DNA of 57,715 nucleotides from Pseudolabrys sp. (GCA_019689975.1 JADGGK010000012.1:1-57715), one strand, 5' to 3'. Positions 17,339 to 26,652 are shown, counted from the first letter of the stretch. The notes: generated by a model not told the origin, from the letters alone. Made by a program: numbers and translations.

Positions 17339-18757
17339 ATGACCAAGGCAATTTCGGCATTCGTCCTCCCGCGCGATTGGCGCTTGGTGGCGCTGGCCGC
17401 CCTTGCCGGAATTTGCGGCGGTTATCTCATGTTCCGCGCGGCGGATATGGCGGCCGTCACTGCATTAGGGAGCATCGCTTTCGCGCTGGCGCTGCTCACG
17501 CACCGGCTGCGTACCTACAATCGGCGCATGCGCATCGCTCTCAATAACATGTCACAGGGCCTGTGCATGTTCGACGCTAACGAGCGGCTGGTCGTCTGCA
17601 ATCAACGCTACAAGGAGATGTATCGGCTGTCGGACGACGTGGTACGTCCGGGTATGACACTTACCCAGCTGCTGGAACGACGCACCGCGAACGGCTCGTT
17701 TGCGGGCGACATCGGAGAATATCGACACGCGCTGCTCCGTTCCATGGCCGACGGCCAAATAAGGAGCACGGAAGTAAAATCCTCCGACGGCCGTATCATC
17801 GCCGTAACCAACCGGCCCATGGCGGACGGCGGCTGGGTCGCGACCCACGAGGATATCACCGAGCGGCGCGGTGCCGAACACGAACGCGCCGTTATGCAGG
17901 AACAGCAGCAGCGCCGCGCAGCCATCGAACAAGCCATCACGAACTTCCGGCGCCGCGTCGAGGACCTGCTACGCACGGTGAGCGACGGTGCCATGACCAT
18001 GCGTACCACCGCGACGACGCTGTTTGCGAACTCCGGTCAGACCTCGAAGAGCGCCGAAAGCGCGGTCGCCGCATCCAACGAGGCCTCCACCAATGTCGAG
18101 ACGGCGGCTGTGGCCTCGGATGAACTGGCCAACTCGATCGGGGAAATCGGTCGTCAACTCAGCCTGACGACGGATATCGTACGCGCCGCGGTGAAGGAGG
18201 CACAGGGAACCAACGAACAGATCACTGCATTGGCGCAGGCTGCACAGAAGATCGGCGATGTGGTGAAACTCATTCACGCAATCGCCGGGCAGACAAATCT
18301 CCTCGCGCTCAATGCGACCATCGAAGCGGCGCGCGCTGGGGAGGCGGGCAAGGGCTTCGCGGTGGTAGCCTCCGAGGTCAAATCGCTCTCCGTGCAGACT
18401 GCCAAAGCGACGGAGGATATTTCCAAGCTCATTTCCGCGGTACAACAGGCAACCAGCAGCGCCGTCGCAGCCATCGGCCGGATCTCCGGCCGGATGCAGG
18501 AAATCGACCGATGCGCCACCACGGTTTCGGCCGCGGTCGAACAGCAGAGCGCAGCGACGTCGGAGATTTCGCGCAATGTCGCGAGTGCGGCCGACGGTGC
18601 CAAGCTGGTTGTGTCCGTGCTCGACGAGGTTGCCGGTGCCGCAACCGAAACACGACAATCGGCGGAAAACGTGTTGACGGCCTCCCAAGCTGTTGAAGCC
18701 GCGGCGGCCGAGCTGCGCAAGGAAGTGGAAGGCTTCCTTGCCCGGGTCGCCGTGTGA
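17339..18757 (+). CDS. methyl-accepting chemotaxis protein with cytoplasmic PAS domain
   Basis: 472 residues. Two closely spaced N-terminal hydrophobic segments (about residues 15-33 and 38-56) leave almost no periplasmic loop. A PAS_7-type domain follows at once ([20 protein letters not shown] to [12 protein letters not shown], about residues 68-180), then a coiled region and the MCP signalling hairpin [20 protein letters not shown] followed by [20 protein letters not shown]. It therefore senses an intracellular or membrane-derived signal (redox, metabolite) and passes it to CheA/CheW. There is no HAMP domain that I can identify and no che gene nearby. Its stop codon directly abuts that of the convergent phosphate permease gene. 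Confidence 0.93.
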   Translation: MTKAISAFVLPRDWRLVALAALAGICGGYLMFRAADMAAVTALGSIAFALALLTHRLRTYNRRMRIALNNMSQGLCMFDANERLVVCNQRYKEMYRLSDDVVRPGMTLTQLLERRTANGSFAGDIGEYRHALLRSMADGQIRSTEVKSSDGRIIAVTNRPMADGGWVATHEDITERRGAEHERAVMQEQQQRRAAIEQAITNFRRRVEDLLRTVSDGAMTMRTTATTLFANSGQTSKSAESAVAASNEASTNVETAAVASDELANSIGEIGRQLSLTTDIVRAAVKEAQGTNEQITALAQAAQKIGDVVKLIHAIAGQTNLLALNATIEAARAGEAGKGFAVVASEVKSLSVQTAKATEDISKLISAVQQATSSAVAAIGRISGRMQEIDRCATTVSAAVEQQSAATSEISRNVASAADGAKLVVSVLDEVAGAATETRQSAENVLTASQAVEAAAAELRKEVEGFLARVAV

Positions 18758-19765
18758 TCACGGGAATACGCCGCTAAGCCAAAAGAAAAATGCTGCCAGC
18801 AAACCCGCCGCCGGAATCGTCAAGATCCAGGCGATGACGATCTCCCGCGCCACGGCCCAACGTACCGCCGAAACTTTTTTTGCCGCGCCGACTCCGATGA
18901 TCGATCCGGTTATCGTGTGGGTGGTCGATACGGGAATACCGAGCCAGGTTGCCGCGAACAATGTGAGGGATCCGGCAGTCTCAGCGCACACTCCTTGCAT
19001 CGGCGTAAGGCGCGTTATGCGCGAACCCACCGTATGGACGATACGCCAGCCGCCCGCCAATGTTCCGGCCGCCATTGCGATCTGACAGGCAATGACCACG
19101 CCGAACGGTACATGGAACTGTTTGCCAAGCAAGCCTTGCGAATACAGCAACACCGCGATGATGCCCATGGTCTTTTGTGCATCGTTGCCACCGTGACCGA
19201 GCGCATAGAGCGACGCAGATATGAATTGCATCTGGCGGAAGAGGTGGTCGACGCCGTGTGGCGTGAAGCGTATGAACATCCACGAAACCAGAAGCATCAA
19301 GAGCAGCGCGAGCAGCATCCCCACGGTCGGCGATAGGACGATCGCCGCCATGGTCTTGATGACGCCCATCCAGACGACCGCGTCAAATCCGGCCCTGGCG
19401 ATCCCGGCGCCGACCAGACCACCAATCAGGGCATGGGAGCTGGAGGACGGAATACCGAGGCGTTGCGTTACCACCTGCCAAACAATAGCACCCGCCAACG
19501 CCCCGAAGATGACATGTTCATTCACGACGTCGGCATCAATGATGCCGCGCCCCACAGTCTCTGCGACATGCAACCCAAAGAACAGGAAAGCAATAAAATT
19601 GAAGAACGCCGCCCACGCCACGGCATATTGTGGCCGCAGCACCCGTGTCGATACGATGGTGGCAATTGAATTGGCCGCGTCGTTCATTCCGTTGAGGAAG
19701 TCGAATACCAATGCGATGGCGATCAACGCCAACAGCAGCGGAAACGTGAGTCCGGCGGCGTCCAT
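18758..19765 (-). CDS. inorganic phosphate transporter, PiT family
   Basis: 335 residues, about ten membrane helices in two inverted halves. Each half carries a PiT signature: DFLNGMNDAANSIATIVSTR near the N-terminus with GIPSSSSHALIGGLVGAG, and YALGHGGNDAQKTMGIIAVL with GIPVSTTHTITGSIIGVG in the second half. It is a low-affinity H+ or Na+-coupled phosphate (metal-phosphate) importer in the inner membrane. The gene follows the DUF47 gene by 17 bp, the usual operon for this pair. Confidence 0.95.
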   Translation of the reverse strand: MDAAGLTFPLLLALIAIALVFDFLNGMNDAANSIATIVSTRVLRPQYAVAWAAFFNFIAFLFFGLHVAETVGRGIIDADVVNEHVIFGALAGAIVWQVVTQRLGIPSSSSHALIGGLVGAGIARAGFDAVVWMGVIKTMAAIVLSPTVGMLLALLLMLLVSWMFIRFTPHGVDHLFRQMQFISASLYALGHGGNDAQKTMGIIAVLLYSQGLLGKQFHVPFGVVIACQIAMAAGTLAGGWRIVHTVGSRITRLTPMQGVCAETAGSLTLFAATWLGIPVSTTHTITGSIIGVGAAKKVSAVRWAVAREIVIAWILTIPAAGLLAAFFFWLSGVFP

Positions 19766-19782
19766 TTTTTGCTTCCGCCGGG

Positions 19783-20427
19783 CTAGACGTGTTCGATCAC
19801 GAGGCCGTGCAGAACATTGGCAACGTCGTCGAAGCGATCAACGACTTTTTCCAGATGATCATAGACTTCGTTGCCGACAAAGAATGCCATGGCATTCGAA
19901 TTGACGTTGGCTTGGTAGAGCGCCCGCAAACCCACGTCGTGCAATTCGTCAGCGTGCCCCTCGAGCTGTGAAATCCGTTCGGTCAGGGCGCTAAGCCGGC
20001 CTGCGTGCGTATTGAGCGCGCTCAGCAGGCCGACCGCCTCCTGGACCAGTTCTGCGCAGGTGACGATGGTATCGGCCATCTCTCGCATTTGCGGCGTGAA
20101 TTCCGTCATATCGAAGAGCATGACGCATTTGGCGGTCTTCTGCATCTGATCGATGGCGTTGTCCATCGACGTGATCAGGTCGCGGATGTTGCCGCGGTCG
20201 AACGGGGTGATGAAGCTACGCCGTACCGCGATCAACACCTCGCGTGTGGCATCATCGGCGTCCTGCTCGCGATCCATGACCGCCTTGTAGTTGCGCGCGA
20301 CCGCGTCCCCTCCTTCCAGCATCGCCCGCAGCGCCGCCGCTCCGGCACGAACCGCGCGCGCATGACGGTCAAACAGCTCGAAGAAACGCTCTTCCTTGGG
20401 CATCAAGGCATGAAACCAGCGCATCAT
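19783..20427 (-). CDS. DUF47-family PhoU-like regulator of the PiT transporter
   Basis: 214 residues from the ATG at 20427 (MMRWFHALMPKEERFFELFD), chosen because AGGTG lies 8 nt upstream; an in-frame start 21 bp earlier is less likely. It is an all-helical PhoU-like protein with the metal-cluster-type motifs REQDADDATREVLIAVRRSF and GNIRDLITSMDNAIDQMQKT. DUF47 proteins are thought to modulate PiT transporters and are almost always encoded just upstream, as here. Confidence 0.92.
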   Translation of the reverse strand: MMRWFHALMPKEERFFELFDRHARAVRAGAAALRAMLEGGDAVARNYKAVMDREQDADDATREVLIAVRRSFITPFDRGNIRDLITSMDNAIDQMQKTAKCVMLFDMTEFTPQMREMADTIVTCAELVQEAVGLLSALNTHAGRLSALTERISQLEGHADELHDVGLRALYQANVNSNAMAFFVGNEVYDHLEKVVDRFDDVANVLHGLVIEHV

Positions 20428-20675
20428 GTCGACACCTCGAATCACCACCGTCGCGGCAAGCCTAGTCTGTCATTGCCCGAAAGCGGAACCGAGTCCGGAG
20501 GCGGTGGAAAACGCGTGAACAATGCCGCGCGCCGTATCGCCCGGTGTCCCACCCGGCACAGGCTTTCGCCCCTTCAAATTTCATGATTCCCATTGAATCA
20601 AGCCGTCAAATGCGCTTTGCGTTGTCTATCCGGAGCACCCCATCCGAAGGCATCGGCTTTGGGCGGAGGCATGTC

Positions 20676-21794
20676 ATGCGGCTGGGCTATTTCACGATGC
20701 CAGTTCACCCGCTCGGCCGGGACTGGTCACAGACCCTACGTGAAGACCGCGAGGCGATCATCCTCGCCGATCAACTCGGCTTTCACGACGCATTCATGGG
20801 CGAGCACCTCACCGACGCGTGCGAGAATGTCACCAATAGCATGATTTTTCTTGCCACGCTGATCCACGAGACCAGGACCATCAAGCTTGCCACCGGAACG
20901 ACCAATCTCGCCCAGATGCATCCCGTGGTCGTCGCGGTCAATGCCGCAATGTTCGATCACCTTGCGCAGGGGCGGTTCGTGATGGGCATATCACCCGGCG
21001 CGCTCACGTCGGATTCGGAGGCGATCGGTATTCTCGACGAAGACCGCAACAAGATCTTTGCGGAAGCGATCGACGTCATTCTCGCCATCTGGGAGCGTGA
21101 TCCTCCATATGACATCGATTTCCCCGACAACCGCTTCAAGGTGAGCGTTGCGCGTACCGCGGCGCCTGAGCTCGGCGTCGGCGTGCTGGCCAAGCCCTTT
21201 CAGAAGCCGCGTCCCGAGATCGTCGGCACCGTGGTGGCTCCTTTCTCGCCGGGGGTCGTGCAGATGGGCAGGCGTGATTTTCATCCCTTGTCGGCGAATT
21301 TTTTGCTGGCAAAGCATCTGAGGTCGCATTGGATCAACTACGCCAAAGGCAAGGCGGAGGTGGGCGAGACCCCTCGGACCTCCGACTGGCGCATTGCCCG
21401 CACGATTTTCGTCGCCGACGATGACGTCACGGCGCGGCGCTATGGGCGCGAGGATGCGCGCAGCCCCTATCGGCACTATTTCCGCAACATGCGCGCCAAG
21501 ATGAAGCGCGGCAACCGGCTTTACGTATTCAAGAGTTTCAGGGAGCAACCGGACGAAGAGATTACCGAAGATTGGGTCATGGATAATTGCGTGATCTTCG
21601 GTACCGTGAACAAAGTGGTGGACGAAATCCTCAAACTGCGCGAAGAGACGGGCGATTTCGGCGAGCTCGTCTATGCCGGAATGGACTGGGTTGACCCGGC
21701 TCTGGCCAAGCGCTCGATGCAGCTGATGGCCGAGCAGGTCATGCCGCGCGTGAACGCCGCAATTGGCATGAGTGCGAGCGCTGCGGCCGAATAG
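20676..21794 (+). CDS. LLM-class flavin-dependent oxidoreductase (luciferase-like monooxygenase)
   Basis: 372 residues from the ATG at 20676, chosen because GGCGGAGG precedes it by 7 nt; the frame is open 132 bp further upstream but not family-like. Marks of bacterial luciferase-like TIM barrels: LGYFTMPVHPLGRDWSQTL, ILADQLGFHDAFMGEHLTD, TGTTNLAQMHPVVVAVNAAM, GRFVMGISPGALTSDSEAIG, and GTVNKVVDEILKLREETGDF near the end. It uses reduced FMN supplied by a reductase, with O2, to oxygenate an organic substrate. It converges on the Rieske oxygenase gene and forms a small putative catabolic cluster with it and the PdxA-like gene. Confidence 0.92.
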   Translation: MRLGYFTMPVHPLGRDWSQTLREDREAIILADQLGFHDAFMGEHLTDACENVTNSMIFLATLIHETRTIKLATGTTNLAQMHPVVVAVNAAMFDHLAQGRFVMGISPGALTSDSEAIGILDEDRNKIFAEAIDVILAIWERDPPYDIDFPDNRFKVSVARTAAPELGVGVLAKPFQKPRPEIVGTVVAPFSPGVVQMGRRDFHPLSANFLLAKHLRSHWINYAKGKAEVGETPRTSDWRIARTIFVADDDVTARRYGREDARSPYRHYFRNMRAKMKRGNRLYVFKSFREQPDEEITEDWVMDNCVIFGTVNKVVDEILKLREETGDFGELVYAGMDWVDPALAKRSMQLMAEQVMPRVNAAIGMSASAAAE

Positions 21795-21813
21795 CGCCCG
21801 CGCGGCCGAAACG

Positions 21814-21858
21814 CCGCCCCGTGCCGTCACGACGATCGTATCCGGTCCTTCGGGGCGG
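21814..21858. terminator. weak inverted repeat between convergent genes
   Basis: CCGCCCCG (21814-21821) and CGGGGCGG (21851-21858) are perfect 8-bp arms separated by 29 nt in the 102-bp gap between the convergent LLM and Rieske genes. The position suits a bidirectional terminator, but the loop is long and there is no T-run. Confidence 0.2.
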
Positions 21859-21896
21859 TTTGAACGGAAACCCCGGCCGCGGCAGGGCGCGGCGGT

Positions 21897-23180
21897 TCAT
21901 ACGGACAGCGGATCGGTGCCGAGCTCGCGGTAGAGGCCGTGGCGTGCTCCCTGCATGAACGGTATGCCCCTGTCGAGCTCGACCGACACCGAACGCACAC
22001 GTTGCGCTTCCGGCTCCGTTGCGGGCACCGGCTTGCCCTCGGCCGCGGCCTTGGCGGCCCGCAGCAGCATGCGACGTGCCATGATGATACCCTTGTCGGT
22101 GGCGCACAGGTGTTCCTTGGTGCGGTCTTGAATCGGTCCCATGCTCTCCTGTATCGAGGCATCCTGCATGGCAATACCGTCGACGCCGGTCGAGGAGAGG
22201 CCGCGGCGCTGCGCCTCCCGGTCGATCAGATAGTTGTTCGACTTGTTGGCGAGCGGGATGAAGCTACCCGGCACATACTTGACGTGAATGCCCTCGCCAT
22301 CCCGCATGGCGGCAACTTCGGCCTCGGTCAGCGCGCGGCGTGGATGATAGTTGATGCTCCAGGCCCAGCAGTTCTCGTCGTCGATGGGTACCCAGGCGTG
22401 TGCGCCGAGCGGATGACCCGCGCGCGGTGGAATAATCGTATACCAAGGCATGATCCACGGCGTAATGCGCCAGTAATATTGCCCGCCTTCGGCATTGCGG
22501 CGCGCGCCGATCAACAGTCCACCCGGAAATTCCTCGACCTCGAACAGCGGCATCCGGTCTTCTTCGTTGTATTTGTTTCCCTTCGAACCTTTGAACAGCG
22601 GGTCCTTGTTGAGTTCGGAGCCGTGCAGCCAAGAGACGTGGCTCGAATCGATGCCGCCTTCCATGGCCTGGAGGTAATTGCATTCCTGCAATCGCTTGGA
22701 GACGAAACGCTGTTCGGGCTTGACGTCGATCCATTCCAAGGCTGGCGGCGGAGGCTGCAGCTCCGGCGGGCCCATGTAGGTCCAAACGATCCCCGCCTTC
22801 TCGATGCAGGGGTATGACTTTAATTTGATATTCTTGCGGAAACCGGATTCCTCCGGTTCCGAAGGCAGATCGACGCACTGACCGGTAACGTCATATTTCC
22901 AGCCGTGGTATGGGCAGCGCAGCCCGCAGTCCTCGTTCCGTCCGAACCACAGTGAAACGCCCCGGTGCGCGCAGAACTCGTCGATAAGCCCGATGCGGCC
23001 TTGACTGTCGCGGAAGCAAACAAGCTGCTCACCCATCAGCTTGACGCGGACGGGAGGGCAATCGGGCGTCGGAATCTCGCTGGAAAGGAGGAATGGCGCC
23101 CAGTATCTGCGGAACAAGGTGCCCATCAGCGTTCCCGGGCCGACGCGGCAAAGCTGGTCGTTCTGCTCCCGTGACATCAT
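21897..23180 (-). CDS. Rieske 2Fe-2S ring-hydroxylating oxygenase, alpha subunit (phthalate-dioxygenase-like)
   Basis: 427 residues from 23180 (MMSREQNDQLCRVGPGTLMG; the next Met at 23177 is equally possible). The Rieske cluster ligands are CAH (Cys69, His71 counted from the second Met) and CPYH (Cys88, His91). The mononuclear iron site shows as GGIDSSHVSWLHG. The N-terminus (RVGPGTLMGTLFRRYWAPFL) is that of the phthalate 4,5-dioxygenase/O-demethylase-like group. It needs a reductase, and none is encoded nearby. The gene is divergent, with 77 bp between starts, from a PdxA-family gene whose relatives include dihydrodiol dehydrogenases, which supports an aromatic-acid role. Confidence 0.93.
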   Translation of the reverse strand: MMSREQNDQLCRVGPGTLMGTLFRRYWAPFLLSSEIPTPDCPPVRVKLMGEQLVCFRDSQGRIGLIDEFCAHRGVSLWFGRNEDCGLRCPYHGWKYDVTGQCVDLPSEPEESGFRKNIKLKSYPCIEKAGIVWTYMGPPELQPPPPALEWIDVKPEQRFVSKRLQECNYLQAMEGGIDSSHVSWLHGSELNKDPLFKGSKGNKYNEEDRMPLFEVEEFPGGLLIGARRNAEGGQYYWRITPWIMPWYTIIPPRAGHPLGAHAWVPIDDENCWAWSINYHPRRALTEAEVAAMRDGEGIHVKYVPGSFIPLANKSNNYLIDREAQRRGLSSTGVDGIAMQDASIQESMGPIQDRTKEHLCATDKGIIMARRMLLRAAKAAAEGKPVPATEPEAQRVRSVSVELDRGIPFMQGARHGLYRELGTDPLSV

Positions 23181-23200
23181 GGCGACGTTTCCTCGCGAGC

Positions 23201-23228
23201 TTGTTATCCTTGCCGTCACATTATAGGA
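23201..23228 (+). promoter_or_regulatory. candidate promoter of the pdxA-like gene
   Basis: TTGTTA (23201-23206) and TATAGG (23223-23228) with a 16-bp spacer, each 4 of 6 to the sigma-70 consensus, 29 bp before the ATG. AAGGA follows at 23242-23246 as a plausible ribosome-binding site. Confidence 0.3.
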
Positions 23229-23257
23229 GGCACTAGGCCCCAAGGAAGCATCCCGTT

Positions 23258-24241
23258 ATGCCTCTACCGCGCATCGCCATTGCCATTGGCGACCCGGCCG
23301 GAATCGGTCCGGAGGTCGCGCTGAAGGCGGCGCTCGATCAAGACGTCAACAGGCTCTGCCGGCCGTTGCTGGTGGGCGATCCTGCCGTCGTGCTGCAGCA
23401 TGCGCGAGCCGCGGGTCTCTCTCCCAATTTGCGCGTGATCGCGGATACCGCCAACGCCGATTGGACGGGAACTGCCCTCAATCTGCTCGAAGTGCGTGAC
23501 GGCGCATGTTCACCGGTGAAATTCGGCACGATTGACCCGTCCTACGGGCGCGCATCGCTTGCCGCGGCGCGCTGCGCCATCCGGCAGGCGCTCGCCGGCA
23601 ACGTGGAGGCCGTGGTCGCCGCGCCACAAACCGAGCGTTCGATCGCGGCGGCCGGCATCGCATTCGACGGCTACCCGTCTTTCGTTGCACGGGAGACCGG
23701 TACGCCGCCGGAAGACGTTTACCTGATGATCTGCTTTGACCGGTCGCGCATCGTGCATGCCACGCTACATTTGAGCGTGCGTGAGGCGCTCGCGCTCATT
23801 ACGCGCGAGCGGATTGGACGCGTGATCCGCGTCACCGAGGCGGCGTTGCGCCGTCTCGGTATAACGCGGCCGAGGATCTTCGTGTCGGGGCTCAATCCGC
23901 ACGCGGGAGAAGATGGGCTGTTCGGATCCGAGGAGATCGACATCATTGCGCCGGCGATACGGGAGGCCGCCGCGGACGGAATTGCAGTCGAAGGTCCGTT
24001 CGGCGCCGACACCATGTTCCGCAAACGCGACTGCGACGCCTATATCGTGATGTTGCATGATCAGGGACACATCGCGGCGAAGCTGCTGGCCTTCGATCGC
24101 ACCGCCGGACTGGCCATCGGTTCGCCGATCCTCTTCTCGTCGGTCGCGCACGGAAGCGGCCATGACATTGCGGGCCAGGGTCGGGCGCATCCCGGCGCCA
24201 TGATCGAGGCGATCACGCGGCTGGCACGTATCAACGTTTGA
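23258..24241 (+). CDS. pdxA: PdxA-family 4-hydroxythreonine-4-phosphate dehydrogenase-like enzyme
   Basis: 327 residues, full length for the family. GDPAGIGPEVALKAAL at the N-terminus, SFVARETGTPPEDVYLM, VSGLNPHAGEDGLFGSEEID, FGADTMFRKRDCDAYIVMLH followed by DQGHIAAKLL, and the C-terminal GSGHDIAGQGRAHPGAMIEA are all PdxA-family landmarks, including the metal-binding histidines. Classical PdxA works in pyridoxal-phosphate synthesis. Family members next to Rieske oxygenases (such as TphB of terephthalate breakdown) instead dehydrogenate and decarboxylate cis-dihydrodiols. The neighbour here is a Rieske oxygenase and no pdxJ or ksgA is present, so a catabolic role is favoured; this is inference. 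Confidence 0.9.
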   Translation: MPLPRIAIAIGDPAGIGPEVALKAALDQDVNRLCRPLLVGDPAVVLQHARAAGLSPNLRVIADTANADWTGTALNLLEVRDGACSPVKFGTIDPSYGRASLAAARCAIRQALAGNVEAVVAAPQTERSIAAAGIAFDGYPSFVARETGTPPEDVYLMICFDRSRIVHATLHLSVREALALITRERIGRVIRVTEAALRRLGITRPRIFVSGLNPHAGEDGLFGSEEIDIIAPAIREAAADGIAVEGPFGADTMFRKRDCDAYIVMLHDQGHIAAKLLAFDRTAGLAIGSPILFSSVAHGSGHDIAGQGRAHPGAMIEAITRLARINV

Positions 24242-24298
24242 CGAGGCGAGGCAGACCGCGGAGAGGGGCGGACCGCGAGACCGGCCGTAAGGCTCACA

Positions 24299-25336
24299 CT
24301 ACCGGGCCGGCGGCGGCGCGGTGCTGGCGGCGGCGTTGCCCTGAGCCGGAGGAGCACCCGCGGCGGCAGTCGAGACGGCGGCGTTGGCGGCGGTCGCCGG
24401 CGGCTTGCCGCCCGGCAACACAACCACCCGCGTGCCTACCTGTACGCGGTTGTAGAGGTCCTCGATATCCTCGTTGAGCAGTCGGATGCAGCCCGACGAG
24501 ACGAATTGACCGATCGTCGAGGGCTGGTTGGTGCCGTGGATGCGGTAGAGCGTATGGCCGAGATAGAGCGCGCGGGCCCCGAGTGGATTGCCCGGCCCGC
24601 CCGCCATCATGCGCGGCAGATAGGGCTGGCGCTCGATCATTTCGGGGGGCGGGAACCAGTCGGGCCATTCCTTCATCTTCGAGATGCGTTCGGTGCCTGA
24701 CCAGGTGAAACCTTCCCGGCCCACGCCGATGCCGTAGCGAATGGCCTTGCCTCCCCCCAATACCAAATAGAGATAGGTGTGCGGGGTATCGATGACGATG
24801 GTACCGGCCGGTTCCTTGGTCGGGTAATCCACGAGCTGGCGCCGGAGATTGGGCGGCAGTTCCTTGGGCGTACCGACCTCCGGCTGGTCTTCCGGCGGTA
24901 AGGCGGCGGTCGCCGAAGGCGGCAACGGCTGGGGCACGCTCCCTTGCCTGGTACCGACAGGCGCGGGTGGCCGTATCGCGTCGGAATCGGTGTCCGCTTG
25001 CGTCGCGGGCATGCTCTGCCGGCTGCCGACAGGATAGTTCTGGTGCGGGGGGACAATGTCGGGCGTTGCCAAGCCGGGTGGCGGCAGTGGCGCCGCGTCG
25101 ACGTCCTCCCCGAAGGGCGGAACGCCGCGCTGATATCGGTCGCCCGGCGGCGGCGCAACCACCGGGTCCGGTACGCCCGGACCCTCTAATGCTTCGTCGT
25201 CGTCGAAGACCGAATCAGGTGGAGCGGCCCCGCGGTAACCCGGTCCAGGGGCGGAACGATTATACTGAGCAAGGGCCGGGCCGGTCACCAAAGCGGCGGC
25301 CAGACAAAGCAAAGTCAAAAAGGAAGGTCGAATCAT
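24299..25336 (-). CDS. L,D-transpeptidase (YkuD domain), exported
   Basis: 345 residues from the ATG at 25336 (the adjacent ATG at 25339 is equally possible; AGGTGG precedes both). A signal peptide (IRPSFLTLLCLAAALVTGPALA) is followed by about 120 residues rich in Pro, Gly and Asp, then a YkuD catalytic domain: GTIVIDTPHTYLYLVLGGGK, GREGFTWSGTERISKMKEWP, and the active site YRIHGTNQPSTIG...SSGCIRLLNED with Cys283. It forms 3-3 cross-links in peptidoglycan or attaches proteins to it. The C-terminus is a low-complexity Ala/Pro tail. The longer open frame upstream looks non-coding. Confidence 0.92.
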   Translation of the reverse strand: MIRPSFLTLLCLAAALVTGPALAQYNRSAPGPGYRGAAPPDSVFDDDEALEGPGVPDPVVAPPPGDRYQRGVPPFGEDVDAAPLPPPGLATPDIVPPHQNYPVGSRQSMPATQADTDSDAIRPPAPVGTRQGSVPQPLPPSATAALPPEDQPEVGTPKELPPNLRRQLVDYPTKEPAGTIVIDTPHTYLYLVLGGGKAIRYGIGVGREGFTWSGTERISKMKEWPDWFPPPEMIERQPYLPRMMAGGPGNPLGARALYLGHTLYRIHGTNQPSTIGQFVSSGCIRLLNEDIEDLYNRVQVGTRVVVLPGGKPPATAANAAVSTAAAGAPPAQGNAAASTAPPPAR

Positions 25337-25762
25337 CATCCACCTGAGGGGCGCATGCACCGCCCGAGCCGCCTGGATGCCCCGGGAAGACGGCACATTC
25401 AAGACAATAATGCGGCTCCGCAGCCAAATAATGCCACCTTCGTCTGTTCCGCCGGCGCCCGCCGCGCGCCGAGGCGCCTCGAGACGGCCACGTACCCGCC
25501 GCACGCCGCGCACGGTTCCATTGCAATGGCGAATGCCGTTATGTGGCAGCGCGGTGACCTGCGCGGAGGCGAGGGGGAACCGCCCTTTGCCCAGGGATCC
25601 GGGCGTGCAGGCAAGGCCGATGCGCGGCAAGACCGGTGCATTCGTGCGCCATGGACGCCGTGGGGCACGGCCCGGTCCTGTTCCACAGGTTTCCTTGCGT
25701 CCGGCCGTTCAATCATCGGGTTGGGCGCTAAACTGGACCGGTCCGATGGCGATTGCCCAGCA
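25337..25762. other. 426-bp divergent intergenic region
   Basis: Between the L,D-transpeptidase and the ECF sigma gene. The sigma frame is open through most of it, but the sequence is not sigma-like and no relative is recognised. It must carry the promoters of both genes. I could not pick a convincing -35/-10 or an ECF-type GGAAC...CGTT pair. Confidence 0.4.
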
Positions 25763-26311
25763 ATGGATGACAGCGACGCAGCGCTCATGGCCCGCATCGC
25801 CGGCGGCGATGAGCAGGCCTTTCGCGCGCTTGCCCGCCGCCATCTGCCGGAGGTGCTCGGGCTTGCCCGTCGCGTCCTTGGCAACGCCGCGGAGGCTGAA
25901 GACGTGGCGCAGGAAGCGATGCTGCGGGTATGGATCCACGCCCCGCGGTGGCAACCTGTCGCTGCATTCCGCACGTGGCTCACGCGCGTGGTGGTCAATC
26001 TTTGCCTTGATCGCAAGCGACGCATGCCATGGGTCGCCCTCGACACGGCCGGTGAGCTTCTCGATCCCGCCCCTGGCGCCGCAGAGCGGGTCGAGCAACT
26101 CGAACGCGAGCGCCGGCTTGCGGCAGCCATTGCCGAATTACCGGCGCGGCAGCGCGCTGCCATCGTGCTCACCTATGGCGAGGGCATGAGCAACGCGCAA
26201 GTGGCGGAGATACTCAACACCACCGTTTCGGCGGTGGAAACGCTTCTGGTGCGCGGCAAGCAGAATCTGCGCCGCGCGCTCGGCGACATGATCGACGAGG
26301 ATCGACAATGA
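25763..26311 (+). CDS. ECF-type RNA polymerase sigma factor
   Basis: 182 residues from the ATG at 25763 (MDDSDAALMARIAGGDEQAF). Region 2 reads RHLPEVLGLARRVLGNAAEA then EDVAQEAMLRVWIHAPRW and AFRTWLTRVVVNLCLDRKRR. Region 4 is ELPARQRAAIVLTYGEGMSN then AQVAEILNTTVSAVETLLVR and GKQNLRRAL, the -35-recognising helix-turn-helix. The stop overlaps the next gene's start (ATGA). Its two downstream partners are a small membrane protein and a periplasmic sensor, the CnrH/CnrY/CnrX arrangement, so it probably turns on the efflux genes that follow. Confidence 0.94.
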   Translation: MDDSDAALMARIAGGDEQAFRALARRHLPEVLGLARRVLGNAAEAEDVAQEAMLRVWIHAPRWQPVAAFRTWLTRVVVNLCLDRKRRMPWVALDTAGELLDPAPGAAERVEQLERERRLAAAIAELPARQRAAIVLTYGEGMSNAQVAEILNTTVSAVETLLVRGKQNLRRALGDMIDEDRQ

Positions 26312-26652
26312 ACCAGCGCGACATTGACGGCCTTCTCTATTCGGTGCTGCAACGGCAGAGCACCGAAACGGAGCCGGCGGCGGTCGAGCGCGTGCTTGCG
26401 CGACTCGCGGGACCGCTTCCGCCGCAGAAACGGTCGTTCCGGCGGCTTCCCGCCGTTCTGCTGGACTGGCAATTCGCTCCGGCCTGGCCGCGGCTTGCGG
26501 CGCTCGCTGCCTCGGCGGCGCTCGGCTTTTTCATCGGCATCGCCAGTCTCGACCGGGGCATAGGGACTCTGTACGCGGCCTATTCACCTGAGACGACCAG
26601 CTTGGGCGCCGTCGTGTTCGAACCGGAACCGCTGACTGGAGCGCAGCCATGA
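26308..26652 (+). CDS. small single-pass membrane protein, probable anti-sigma factor
   Basis: 114 residues. A cytoplasmic N-terminal helix (MNQRDIDGLLYSVLQRQSTE), a basic linker (PPQKRSFRRLP), one membrane segment (about residues 61-79, LAALAASAALGFFIGIAS) and a short periplasmic tail. It has no zinc-finger (HxxxCxxC) anti-sigma motif. Overlaps of 4 bp with the sigma gene before it and the sensor gene after it, and the CnrY-like size and topology, argue that it holds the ECF factor at the membrane. The function is inferred from context and no sequence family was recognised. Confidence 0.65.
   Translation: MNQRDIDGLLYSVLQRQSTETEPAAVERVLARLAGPLPPQKRSFRRLPAVLLDWQFAPAWPRLAALAASAALGFFIGIASLDRGIGTLYAAYSPETTSLGAVVFEPEPLTGAQP

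Noticed and set aside
25355-25762. N-terminal extension of the ECF sigma frame
   Set aside because: The frame is open for 136 more codons, but the sequence is not sigma-like and the ATG at 25763 gives the normal ECF length.
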